Part shown: piece by piece, positions 1 through 8,926 of the stretch
Numbering within the stretch: position 1 is the stretch's first letter
Layout: each line of letters opens with the position of its first letter
Origin: Lamellibrachia satsuma
Lineage: Eukaryota; Annelida; Polychaeta; Sabellida; Siboglinidae
Assembly (NCBI GenBank): GCA_033239005.1
Contig: BSQZ01000011.1
Coordinates: forward strand, 12,231,001 to 12,295,000
DNA: 64,000 bases
Direction of reading: 5' to 3'
The notes under the pieces: generated by a model
Seen by the model: the letters and a program-made list of their open reading frames with translations, nothing else
Told to the model about the DNA's origin: nothing
Database searches by the model: none
Made by a program: the position numbers and the translations under genes

Positions 1-1420
1 AGTTTTTAGACACAACATATGTGTGAAACACTGATGTCACATACGGCACAAGTCCACTATCTTTCGAGATAAAAGAATGCCAACGATCATTGATTTTATG
101 GCACTGATCGGTGGTGTATGTACTGCTTGTGACGTAATCCTACATGACAACGTTATGATTGTCGGATATATTCGACGCCGATTCATGAATGTCGCGCATC
201 GATCTCGTTGCAATTTTTTTGGGGGGGGACCTCGTGATAATACCATAAGCAACACTGTTGTTGGTCAGCAATATTATTTAACCCTAAGTTAGTGGAATTA
301 CTCTTCTGTGTTCAGGGGGACTGCTTGTAACGAAATCCTATATGAGGTCACGTCATTTCACGAATGTCGCGCTTTCGTAATCAACTAAATTACCAGGAAA
401 CGTGTGATAATACCGTAACATATGGATGCTCGGGTTTATATTGAATGCATGTTATTTTATTGTGGAAATGAATAAGTATTACGTCTCGCCGAGTGTAATC
501 TTAGTTGACGTCACAAACACTGACGTCAGATAATTTGCTCGATAGCAACCACGAAGCCTAGGGTGTTGTCCACTTGAATCCGGACGATGTTTTGTGGAAA
601 CAACCAAGGAAGAAGGAAGGCGGATTCGTGATGTACATCAGAAATTACTCGTGTGGAGAATACGCAACACATTGAATGTATTTAACCATATTTTATTTAA
701 AAGGGCAAGACAAGCAAGTGGTTTGAGCTGTATCAGTCGTTGACGCGCAGCTGCGAACAAATGCAAAGACAGGCGGTCTTGCTAAATGATGTACGACTAA
801 CCCTGTCTTAGCAAGAAAAATTATGAATTAGCTTTTATTTAAAACAGTATACATTATATTGGGTCTCATAAACTTGAAAGAGTAACCACAGACACGTCGT
901 AAGTAAACAGTAAGAGGAAAGATGCTGCTTCGGTATTTGCAGTCTGATTCGATACGTCGTGGTACGTTCGAAGTAAGATTTTCACAGTACTCGCGTGATA
1001 TTTCAAAGACCCAGACATGTTTCATTGCTTCAATCAACTATGACATTGAGCCGGGTGGCTTTGTAATTGTGTCGTTACTGTGCTGCCACGTGTTCCCACA
1101 GGGTTCAGGCGAGTCGCATGGAAGAACACCAACAGTTTCACTCGCAATGACGTCACTGAGCATGCTGGGTAACATGGAGCTTTGTCGTGCATGAATGTTT
1201 CACAGTCCAGCGTGTCATCTTCTGTCAGTAGATTGTCACTCGGGAATGCCTTGTACTCGGCTTGAGGCATGGTTAACCCCCTGAGGTGGTTGCTCAACAG
1301 GTTTGGTGTAGCTCTCGGAATTTGGTCTTCTTACAAAAGTCGTCGTTGTTCTGAGCTGTCGAGGACGAGGAAGACGAAGAAGAAGTAAATAATTCCCACG
1401 CAGCTACAGGAGACTGCAAA
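1..1420. other. No gene seen; degenerate internal duplication and paired CRE-like palindromes
   Basis: No convincing coding exon is visible here. Two stretches, about 121-250 and 322-410, look like diverged copies of each other: both carry a 'cgtaatccta'-like block, a 'gaatgtcgcgc' block and a 'gtgataatacc' block in the same order. Two perfect TGACGTCA palindromes lie at 506-513 and 521-528, which is the CREB/ATF consensus, but no gene start is recognisable beside them. The short open frames here are in repeats and look fortuitous. Confidence 0.4.
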
Positions 1421-1428
1421 TATAAGCA

Positions 1429-1470
1429 TACGCACGCACGCACGCACGCACACATACGCACGCACGCATG
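1429..1470. repeat. (ACGC)n simple repeat
   Basis: Short imperfect run of ACGC/CGCA units leading into the long purine tract. Confidence 0.7.
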
Positions 1471-1497
1471 TTATAAGTAGACAGTGGTGAGCAAAAG

Positions 1498-1634
1498 AGA
1501 GAGAGAGAGAGAGGGGGGGGAGATGGAGAGAGAGGGGGAGGGAGAAAGGGAAAGGGAGAAAGAGAGAGGGAGAAAAAGAGAGAGGGAGGCAGGGAGAAAA
1601 AGAGAGAAAGACAGGGGGAGAGAGAGGGGGAGAC

Positions 1635-1677
<43 letters not shown>

Positions 1678-1744
1678 TAAGGAGAAAGAGAAAGAGAGAG
1701 GGAGAAAAAGAGAGAGGGAGGCAAGGAGAAAAAGAGAGAAAGAC

Positions 1745-1787
<43 letters not shown>

Positions 1788-1802
1788 AGAAGGAGAGGAG
1801 AA

Positions 1803-1853
<51 letters not shown>

Positions 1854-1970
1854 AGAGGGAGGGAGGGAGGGAGGGAGGGAGAGAGGGAGGGAGAGAGGGA
1901 GGGAGGGAGGGAGGGAGGGAGGGAGGGAGGGAGGGAGGGAGGGAGGGAGGGTGGGAGGGAGGAAGGGAGG

Positions 1971-2002
<32 letters not shown>
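1498..2002. repeat. Long GA / GGGA purine tract
   Basis: About 500 bases are almost pure purine on the plus strand. GA dinucleotides alternate with GGGA tetranucleotides, with the GGGA part strongest at 1857-1977. A second-order repetition is visible: the block at 1556-1620 recurs with small changes at 1684-1750. Open frames on both strands (Arg/Glu/Gly-rich on plus, Ser/Leu/Pro-rich on minus) follow from the simple sequence and are not genes. Confidence 0.95.
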
Positions 2003-2074
2003 TGTCGCAGGTCATTTAGTGATGTTTTTAATGTTCACGGGTGATCGAAACAGTGCATTGTTTGTGCAACGAAC

Positions 2075-2200
2075 GGTGACAGTCATTATCCATGGACACC
2101 GACGATGTTGCTGCATTTGCATAAGAGAATCATTACCAGTACCATGCTGTGGTATTAGTCAACGCCGTGAATAAGGTTATAATCCCCCCCTTAGAGGCGC
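2075..2200. repeat. Dispersed repeat copy, partner at 56.3 kb
   Basis: The order 'cattatccatgg', 'gcatttgcat', 'caacgccgtgaat' and 'tagaggcgca' is repeated with changes at about 56318-56460 on the same strand. Neither copy looks coding. It is probably a non-autonomous interspersed element whose ends I cannot place. Confidence 0.45.
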
Positions 2201-2577
2201 AGGTTGCACCAAAGTCACTCTTGCACACAAAAAAACACATAGGTGTTCTGCTGCCAATACGTGGCTTCAATATTGACGTACTCAGACGTCCCGTCATATA
2301 TGACTGATATAGGTGCCAATCCCGGGTGGTACTACACATGTATATGTAAGACTTGTAACAGAAATCCGTAAGACAGCCAACGAACCCGTATCATAACCTA
2401 TATGTCTCAAGTCTCAAGTGGTTTACTCCAAACAGCCCAAACTTGGGCTAACGCAGGAGTTTGAGGTGGACTGTGCGCATGCGCTGTAGGTGGTACATTC
2501 GATTAAAAGACTATTATCATTAATGTTGCTGAAATGGATTTTATCTGATAGTTTTATTTATTTTATGTATAGGATGT
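2201..2577. other. No recognisable feature
   Basis: I see no gene, no strong repeat and no clear element end between the dispersed repeat and the 3' end of the minus-strand LINE. Confidence 0.4.
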
Positions 2578-3476
2578 TTAACGAAAGTTTTTAATAGGTT
2601 GGTGTGTGTACATGCACACATAGACAGTCTCCATACCCACACCATGGATAAGTTTGCGCTGAGCACTGTGTTTTAAAGGCAGTTTAGGTGAGGAGGTGTG
2701 GTGAAAGGGAGTTCCATAATAGTTTCTTGAAATGATTTTTGGTTTTTTATGTTGGTAATTTTTGATGGAATAATATTCCATATGCGAATGGCTCTGGGAT
2801 AAAATGAAAAGACCATTGCATTTATACGACACTTGGGGGCTATATATTGTCCACGGGTTCGAGAGCGAGTTAGTAGGCCTGGAGGGGGGGTGATCTCAAT
2901 AATATTGTTTAGAATTTTGTAGAAGGTATAGTGGCTTGTTTGATAATGCGCCTTCGTTCGAGGGTTGGCCATCCAAGGGCAGTAATTAGATCTGCTGGAT
3001 TTGTGTTCCGTCTGTAATCATTTTTAACAAATCTGGCAGCAGAGTGTTGCACTCTTTCAAGGCTTTTAACTTGTGAAAAGGTGTGGGGATTCCATATGGG
3101 TGAAGAGTACTCAAGTTTTGGCCGGATTAGCATGTTGTAGGCTGTTTGCTTAACTTCGGGTTTACATGGGCCAAGAGTTCGTTTAATCATGCCTAAACAT
3201 TTCGAAAGTTTTGAAGTTATGTCCGTGACGTGATTTGTCCAGGTTAATTTGGAATCCAATTTTACTCCGAGGTATGAGTGGCTGTATACGGTGGATAATG
3301 GCTGGCCAGAAAGCGAGTACTTGTGTGTGCTGGGTTTAGTTTTGTTTGTTATTGGAAGGTGGACGCATTTAGATACATTAAATTCCATTTGCCATTTGTC
3401 TGACCATGTTTGGAGTTGGCTTAGGTCAGTTTGGAGAATTTCGTGGTCGGTTTTGGAAGAAATTTTACGATATATA
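2578..3476 (-). pseudogene. LINE reverse-transcriptase C-terminal part (3' half of a split element)
   Basis: The minus strand encodes the region after the RT catalytic box of a Jockey/CR1-type non-LTR retrotransposon. Recognisable blocks are 'SDKWQMEFNVSKC', 'YLGVKLDSKLTWTNH', 'IRPKLEYSSPIWNPH', 'ERVQHSAARFV' and 'ALGWPTLERRR'. The frame shifts around 2905-2975 and resumes in another frame with 'FSFYPRAIRIWNIIPSK', the usual LINE tail block. The piece starts exactly at the LTR element at 3477, and the missing upstream half lies at 10276-10560 on the far side. Joining the two halves across the target duplication keeps the frame, so this was one LINE copy before the LTR element landed in it. 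The frameshift means it is dead. Confidence 0.85.
3473..3476. repeat. Target-site duplication TATA (left copy)
   Basis: TATA directly before the LTR terminal TG, matched by TATA at 10276-10279 after the other LTR's terminal CA. A 4-bp duplication is normal for Ty3/Gypsy integration. Confidence 0.8.
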
Positions 3477-4825
3477 TGTGACCCTGTGATTTTTATGTAT
3501 CTGGCATTAGGCCCAGGCTTTTACATTTATCCTCCATTATAACGGTATGCAGTGAATATACACTGACAGCGATAACCCTTTGTAGCGTCACTGGTATAAT
3601 CTGGCTTATAGGGCGCTGCATTGACATTTCCCAATTTACGGTAATAACTGTGCGCAAGAACGGATGCGCAAATGGGAAGGCGGGTTATCATATTTTCCCG
3701 CGCAACGGGTGTTCTTTTTGTCTGGGTCAGAAATCACATCTGATTTACACGTAAGTAAAACATGCACGCTTGGGGCGGAGCATTATGCTTGTATGACACT
3801 CTGACATTGTGTTTGTATGACACTCTGTCATTGTGGTTATTTGTTCGGATTTGTAGCTATTTGGTGATAGCGTATTCATTACAATATTTACTGTTGACGG
3901 CGAGATGTCCTAAATGTCCTAGACCTAGTTAAGTTAGGCACCGTCAACGACAATGGCATGTTAGCGTTCGTATATCGTCCTAGCGGTTAGATTAATGAAT
4001 GTATAATGTGTTAGCAAGAATGAGTTGCGGAATGCAAAATAGAATTAGTACTACGGTGACAGTGTATCGTGCGGTGGCATTGGGTTTCAACGAGTAAGGT
4101 CAGTAGTAGTATTGTCGGCAGTATCGGTACCCCGATGTGGAATGGTGTTCCCCTGTTGTCATTAGACGGCAGCACTAGTCATGTTACATTGTTCAAGCGT
4201 TACTGTTGTGTACTGGATGTCCTGCAATGGGTTACATTCGGGTGTTACATTTATTTGTGAAAGTTATGTTGTATGGTCGGTACACTATTATAAGTAGACG
4301 CATAGGCGTCGTGATCAGTATTATTGTATTAGATTGCTATAACATGACTTCAACGGAACGGCTGGGCCATGCTTTCTTATTCAACCACTTTATTGCTATT
4401 ATGTGGAATGTGATGCTACGTTGGCGCTAATAAACTGTCCAACGTTTGGCCGGAATCTTAGATGCTATTTACATAGTAATCCATGTTACTAATGTGCATT
4501 GGCTGTGTGCAGGCTACTGGTTGTTAGGATATTAGGACGTGAACTGTGATGCCGGCATGATAATAATCTGTGTTCTATCCATGACAGCTATCATAGTTCT
4601 GAGTAGCAGTCGCCGTTTCCGCCGTAGTTTCCGTTTCGGCCATATATCATCTTGGTTAAGTTAAACCGTTGTTCACAGAAATTAAGGACATTTTAGTTAG
4701 TCTGCCATATAACGTTATGTCTCGGTTAATTGTTCTTCCGTGCGAATAAACCTTATATATACAGATTCTGTTTGCCTTAGTGTAATTCGATTGGTTTGGG
4801 GACCCGCGAAGCGCTGCAGGTCACA
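3477..4825 (+). repeat. 5' LTR (1349 bp)
   Basis: Begins TGTGACC and ends GGTCACA. Candidate poly(A) signals AATAAA are at 4428-4433 and 4745-4750; the second, near the 3' end, is the more likely R-region signal. The 63- and 74-codon frames inside recur identically in the other LTR and have no recognisable product. Confidence 0.95.
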
Positions 4826-4828
4826 TTT

Positions 4829-4846
4829 TGGTGTCAGAAGTGGGAT
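4829..4846 (+). other. Primer binding site, tRNA-Leu type
   Basis: Three bases after the LTR comes TGGTGTCAGAAGTGGGAT. It begins with TGG (complement of CCA) and matches, from memory of animal tRNA-Leu(CAA), the complement of that tRNA's 3' 18 nucleotides. Minus-strand DNA synthesis would be primed here. Confidence 0.8.
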
Positions 4847-4964
4847 AAGGCATTCAGACCAATACTTTTAATTCTGTCTTCCATCGTGGATTTCTTACTT
4901 TTCGGTTTTTATCTCTGTCTTTCGAAATTCTTATTCTATAACGGCGACTGTGAAAAGACTGGAA

Positions 4965-5942
4965 ATGGAGGACTTGCGCCACGAGCTAGAAGCCCTACGG
5001 AGTCGATGGGAAGACGACCACCAGGAGCTGCAACGGCTGCGGACGGCACCGGCAGCACCGACTTTCGTGGTGCAGCGCGAGAGGAAGCTGCGTCGTTTCA
5101 GCGGAACAGAGGAACCACTTTTGGCTGACTGGGTGGAGGAGGCCCGCTCGTGCATTAGTGCGCAGAATCTGAGCGGGGAGGCGGCAGCCAACTTCATTTT
5201 CAGCTATTTAGATGGCGCTGCCAGAGTTGAAATCCGCGGTCAGCCAAGTGAGGTGCGAGAGGATGCGGAGATGATATTAGTCGCCCTCGAGGAGGTGTAC
5301 GGCGACAAAGAGAATGCGAATCAACTGCTGCGTCGATTCTTTTATCGCAGACAGTTGCCCAGTGAGCCGATCAGGTCCTATTCCCACGGTCTAATCGACA
5401 TCGCCGACCGCATCCATCGGCTGTCTCCGAAGAGTGTAGCAGAACGTGACACGATGCTCCGGGATCAGTTCGTCGAGAACGTGCGAGATGTCCACCTCCG
5501 CTGGGAACTGAAACGGCGCATCGAAGCGAATGGGGCCATAGATTTTCTGTCACTGAGGAAGGTAGCGATGCAGTGGGCGGACGAGGTGGAAAGTGCAACA
5601 CCACAGAAGGTGAAGGCGAATGTGAGCGAGACGCGCGCCGAACAAACTGCGTCACGGGACGAGATCACCAAACTGTGGGCGGAGCTGGCAAGCCAGCGAC
5701 AATGTTTGAAGGACGGTCTAGCGGGGAACGAGAAAAGGTTGACAGAAGTGCTGGCACAGCAGAGGCAACTGTTAACGACGATGCAGGCTGCAGCGTCGGT
5801 GCCTCACCCATCGAATATGCCTGCCGTGATACAGCGACCTCCCGCTCCCGTTGCACGCCGGCGATACGACGAACTGGAGTGTTACCAGTGCCACCAGAAG
5901 GGACACATCAGGCGCCATTGCCCCATGGCACGTTTAAACTAG
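4965..5942 (+). CDS. gag: Gag polyprotein of the Ty3/Gypsy element
   Basis: The open frame runs from 4950, but the first ATG is at 4965, giving 325 residues. The N-terminus is a charged coiled-coil-like helix (about residues 1-30). A retrotransposon-type capsid follows (about 50-200), with the 'FSGTEEPLLADWVEEA' block typical of animal Gypsy Gag. Near the C-terminus is one zinc knuckle, C-x2-C-x4-H-x4-C ('CYQCHQKGHIRRHC'), which would bind the element RNA. The stop TAG at 5940-5942 directly follows a TTTAAAC heptamer. Gag would form the cytoplasmic particle in which reverse transcription happens. The frame is undamaged, so this copy could still make Gag. Confidence 0.92.
   Translation: MEDLRHELEALRSRWEDDHQELQRLRTAPAAPTFVVQRERKLRRFSGTEEPLLADWVEEARSCISAQNLSGEAAANFIFSYLDGAARVEIRGQPSEVREDAEMILVALEEVYGDKENANQLLRRFFYRRQLPSEPIRSYSHGLIDIADRIHRLSPKSVAERDTMLRDQFVENVRDVHLRWELKRRIEANGAIDFLSLRKVAMQWADEVESATPQKVKANVSETRAEQTASRDEITKLWAELASQRQCLKDGLAGNEKRLTEVLAQQRQLLTTMQAAASVPHPSNMPAVIQRPPAPVARRRYDELECYQCHQKGHIRRHCPMARLN
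5933..5939 (+). promoter_or_regulatory. -1 ribosomal frameshift heptamer TTTAAAC
   Basis: In the gag frame this reads T TTA AAC, followed at once by TAG. It fits the N-NNW-WWH pattern of -1 slippery sites, and TTTAAAC is one of the most efficient known heptamers. The pol frame is exactly -1 relative to gag and overlaps it from 5573, so slippage here would produce Gag-Pol. I have not established a downstream stimulatory structure. Confidence 0.8.
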
Positions 5943-8869
5943 TGTCCTCCACCAAGACAAACGGCCCGGGGGTGGAGGAACTGGGCACCCTGATGACCGC
6001 GTCCTACGATCAGATCGTAGGTGGGACCCCAGTGGCCAAAGTGACTTTGGCCGGACAGCCAGTTGACTGTCTGCTGGACACCGGCAGTCAAGTTTCATTT
6101 GTAACGGAGGCTTTTTATAAAGCGGTATTGCAGCCTCAAGGACATATGTTACGCTCAGCACGTAACTGGTTGACCATACGGGCAGCAGATGGTTTAGAAA
6201 TACCATATGTCGGGTATTTTGAGACCACTGTATGCATCGCAGGCGTGTCGGTGGACGATCGAGCGATCCTTGTTGTGCGCGACTCCGGACAGCAATTTCC
6301 TGGGTTGCTCGGCATGAACGTCTTGTCACACGTTCCCGAGTTTGCTGCATGTTTGCAGGAGGTAGCTACCACGGACACCTTCAGATTCGCGCGTGTGGCC
6401 AGCAGGCAGGCTATTCGCATTCCTGCCAGATCGAGTGTATATGTACACGCGGTTGGAGGCCGAAAGGGACAGACCGCTCTAATCGAGCCGCTCACCGCCG
6501 GGTGTGGACCCCTTCTCACCACTAGTGCTGCAGTATGCGATCGCACATTCATGGTGGCCATGGTTAATCCAACCGAGAACGACTTTTGGTTGAGGCCACG
6601 AACGAGACTGGGAATCTTGAAACCGGCAGATGTCCTCCCACATGGTGCAGTTCGAGTTGATGTGAGCATGAACGAGATCGTCGTCGGTGTGACACCACAA
6701 CGGTCACCCTCGATTGAATCGGACGCTGACAGTGTCGAAAAGCTCATAGATCTGTCGCAGTTCGCAGGCACAGACGACGAGCTACGGGAAGTTAGAGCTT
6801 TGTTTAACCGACACCGTGCCGTGTTTGCGAAGTCGGACGACGATCTCGGATGCACCAGTGCCGTGCAACACAGAATCAGAACCACCGACGACGTCCCTGT
6901 CAACATGCCCTATAGACGCATCCCGCCAACACAGTTGGAGGAAGTCAAAGACCATCTGCAAAAATTGGTGCGGACGGGTGCCATTGTGGAAAGCAAAAGT
7001 GACTTTGCCAGTGCTGTTGTACTCGTGAGGAAGCGATCTGGAGCCTTGCGCATGTGTTGTGATTTCCGTGCTCTGAACGCAAAAACCGTGAAGGATGCTT
7101 ATCCACTGCCACGGATTGACGAGTCAATGGATGCTCTGGCAGGTGCTCGATGGTTCAGCACACTGGACTTGCAGTCGGCGTACACGCAGGTACCTATGCA
7201 CCCTGACGACCAACACAAGACTGCCTTCAGTACGCCATTTGGCTTGTACGAACACCGTCGGATGGCATTTGGCCTCTGCAATGCACCCGCGACCTTCCAG
7301 CGCCTAATGCAGACAGCGTTCCGCGAGGAAATGTTTAGCATTCTGCTGTGCTACTTAGACGACGTCCTCGTGTTTTCTACAACTGTCGCCGAACAGATTC
7401 AACGACTGGACACCGTGTTCACGCGTCTGGCCGAATACGGGCTGAAACTCGAACTAAAGAAATGCGCTTTCTTTCAGCCTGAAGTGCAGTATCTTGGGCA
7501 CCGCGTGTCGGCTGCAGGGATCGCGACTGATCCAGAGAAAGTTGCAGCTGTGGAACGTTGGCCGAGGCCAGATACTTTGAAACAGCTCCGATCCTTCATG
7601 GGGTTTGCCTCTTACTACCGCCGCTACGTCCCCCGATTTACCGCGATCGCGAGCCCGCTGAATGCGCTAATAACCACGTGCTGCCGTGATATCAAAGGCA
7701 AACCACGATCGAGCGTTTCTTTCCAACTGGCAGGCCGATGGAGTGAGGAATATGATGCAGCATTCTCTGCGATAAAGAGAAGGTTGACGAGTGCTCCAGT
7801 CCTCGGATTCGCTGATTACAGCAAGCCGTTCATTGTGGAAACTGACGCATCCGACCTTGGGCTAGGCGCCGTACTGAGTCAGGTTCAAGATGGAAAGACG
7901 CGAATCATAGCGTGTGCGAGCCGTGGCCTCCGCAAGTCGGAAAAGAACAAGAGCAACTACTCTTCCAAAAAGCTAGAACTACTAGCTTTGAAATGGGCCG
8001 TATGTGACAAGTTCCGCGATTATCTATTGGGTGGCGAATTCATTCTGTACACCGATAATAACCCTTTGACCTACCTGATGAAATCGACAAAGTTACCGGC
8101 AGTTGAGCAGAGATGGGCTGCCGCGCTGGCCCCGTTCAACTTCGAGATCAAGTATCGTTCGGCCAAGCACAATGCAAACGCGGATGCGTTGTCACGTCTA
8201 ACACCCCCCCGGAAGGTCCCGTCCGATATCGACGTGCTGCTGGGCGCAGATGAATCGTCGGGTGACGGGTGGGTGCAGCAGCATCAGCGTCGGCTGCGCG
8301 ACGCTTATCAGAAAGCAGCAACACAGTTGGACAACCATGCGGACCAACGAAAGGCGCGTCATGATCGCCACGCCCGTGAACTTCCACTCGCCGCTGGGGA
8401 GCGCGTTTATCTGCGCAACCACGGCATTCGGGGAAGGAGCAAAATCCAAGACGCCTGGCAGACAAGACCCTACCGTGTTGTGATGCGTCAGGGAACGAAC
8501 GACGTGTATGTGGTCGAACCTGCCGACGGATTCGGTGCGCAGCGCACGGTGAATCGTGCTACCCTACGGTTGTGCGTTCCAGGAAATGGCCCAAAAGCGG
8601 CACCACCTGTACGACGTCGTCGACTGCCATGCCTGCCCAGTGTGGCGTGTGTGGGTAGCAGTGACACGTCGGATACATCGAGTGCGCCATTGTTGTGGAC
8701 TGTGCGGAATCCGGTCGTCCGCGACGTGTCACCTTCATCATCTGGTCCTGAATCGAGCTCCACGAGTAGTGCAGAGGAAGACGTTCGCCCGTTGCTACGG
8801 CGCACGTGCCGTAGTCGAGCGGGCACGCATTCGAACCCGGGCAATTGGCCCCGCTCTGTAAACCATTAG
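5939..8869 (+). CDS. pol: Pol polyprotein: protease, RT, RNase H, no integrase core
   Basis: The frame is open from 5573 but should be entered through the -1 shift at 5933-5939. Domains in order: aspartic protease with 'LLDTGSQVSF' near 6069-6098; reverse transcriptase with 'CCDFRALNAKT', 'FSTLDLQSAY', 'FGLCNAPATFQRLM' and the catalytic 'YLDDVLV' near 7352-7372; the tether 'FMGFASYYRRYVP'; RNase H with 'ETDASDLGLGAVLSQ' near 7840-7884 and 'ADALSRL' near 8180. Straight afterwards, about 8205-8235, the protein jumps to a post-integrase C-terminus ('HADQRKARHDRHA', 'ERVYLRNHGIRGRSKIQDAW'). The H2C2 finger and D,D35E core, usually some 250-300 residues here, are absent. No stop or frameshift accompanies the loss. 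A Ser-rich basic tail ends at 8869. Confidence 0.92.
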   Translation, partial: LVSSTKTNGPGVEELGTLMTASYDQIVGGTPVAKVTLAGQPVDCLLDTGSQVSFVTEAFYKAVLQPQGHMLRSARNWLTIRAADGLEIPYVGYFETTVCIAGVSVDDRAILVVRDSGQQFPGLLGMNVLSHVPEFAACLQEVATTDTFRFARVASRQAIRIPARSSVYVHAVGGRKGQTALIEPLTAGCGPLLTTSAAVCDRTFMVAMVNPTENDFWLRPRTRLGILKPADVLPHGAVRVDVSMNEIVVGVTPQRSPSIESDADSVEKLIDLSQFAGTDDELREVRALFNRHRAVFAKSDDDLGCTSAVQHRIRTTDDVPVNMPYRRIPPTQLEEVKDHLQKLVRTGAIVESKSDFASAVVLVRKRSGALRMCCDFRALNAKTVKDAYPLPRIDESMDALAGARWFSTLDLQSAYTQVPMHPDDQHKTAFSTPFGLYEHRRMAFGLCNAPATFQRLMQTAFREEMFSILLCYLDDVLVFSTTVAEQIQRLDTVFTRLAEYGLKLELKKCAFFQPEVQYLGHRVSAAGIATDPEKVAAVERWPRPDTLKQLRSFMGFASYYRRYVPRFTAIASPLNALITTCCRDIKGKPRSSVSFQLAGRWSEEYDAAFSAIKRRLTSAPVLGFADYSKPFIVETDASDLGLGAVLSQVQDGKTRIIACASRGLRKSEKNKSNYSSKKLELLALKWAVCDKFRDYLLGGEFILYTDNNPLTYLMKSTKLPAVEQRWAAALAPFNFEIKYRSAKHNANADALSRLTPPRKVPSDIDVLLGADESSGDGWVQQHQRRLRDAYQKAATQLDNHADQRKARHDRHARELPLAAGERVYLRNHGIRGRSKIQDAWQTRPYRVVMRQGTNDVYVVEPADGFGAQRTVNRATLRLCVPGNGPKAAPPVRRRRLPCLPSVACVGSSDTSDTSSAPLLWTVRNPVVRDVSPSSSGPESSSTSSAEEDVRPLLRRTCRSRAGTHSNPGNWPRSVNH

Positions 8870-8916
8870 GGTTTGAGCACCTTAGCTTTTAGTTTTAGAG
8901 CTATGCTGCTCATAAG

Positions 8917-8926
8917 TTGGGGAGAG
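8917..8926 (+). other. Polypurine tract of the LTR element
   Basis: TTGGGGAGAG ends exactly at the 3' LTR. The GGGGAGAG part is the expected primer for plus-strand DNA. Confidence 0.8.

Noticed and set aside
1404..2044. Long Ser/Leu/Pro (-) and Arg/Glu/Gly (+) open frames
   Set aside because: Direct consequence of the GA/GGGA tract, which lacks stops in most frames.
4069..4430. 63- and 74-codon frames repeated at 9519-9880
   Set aside because: They lie inside the two LTRs, start without context, and resemble nothing; repetition is due to LTR identity.
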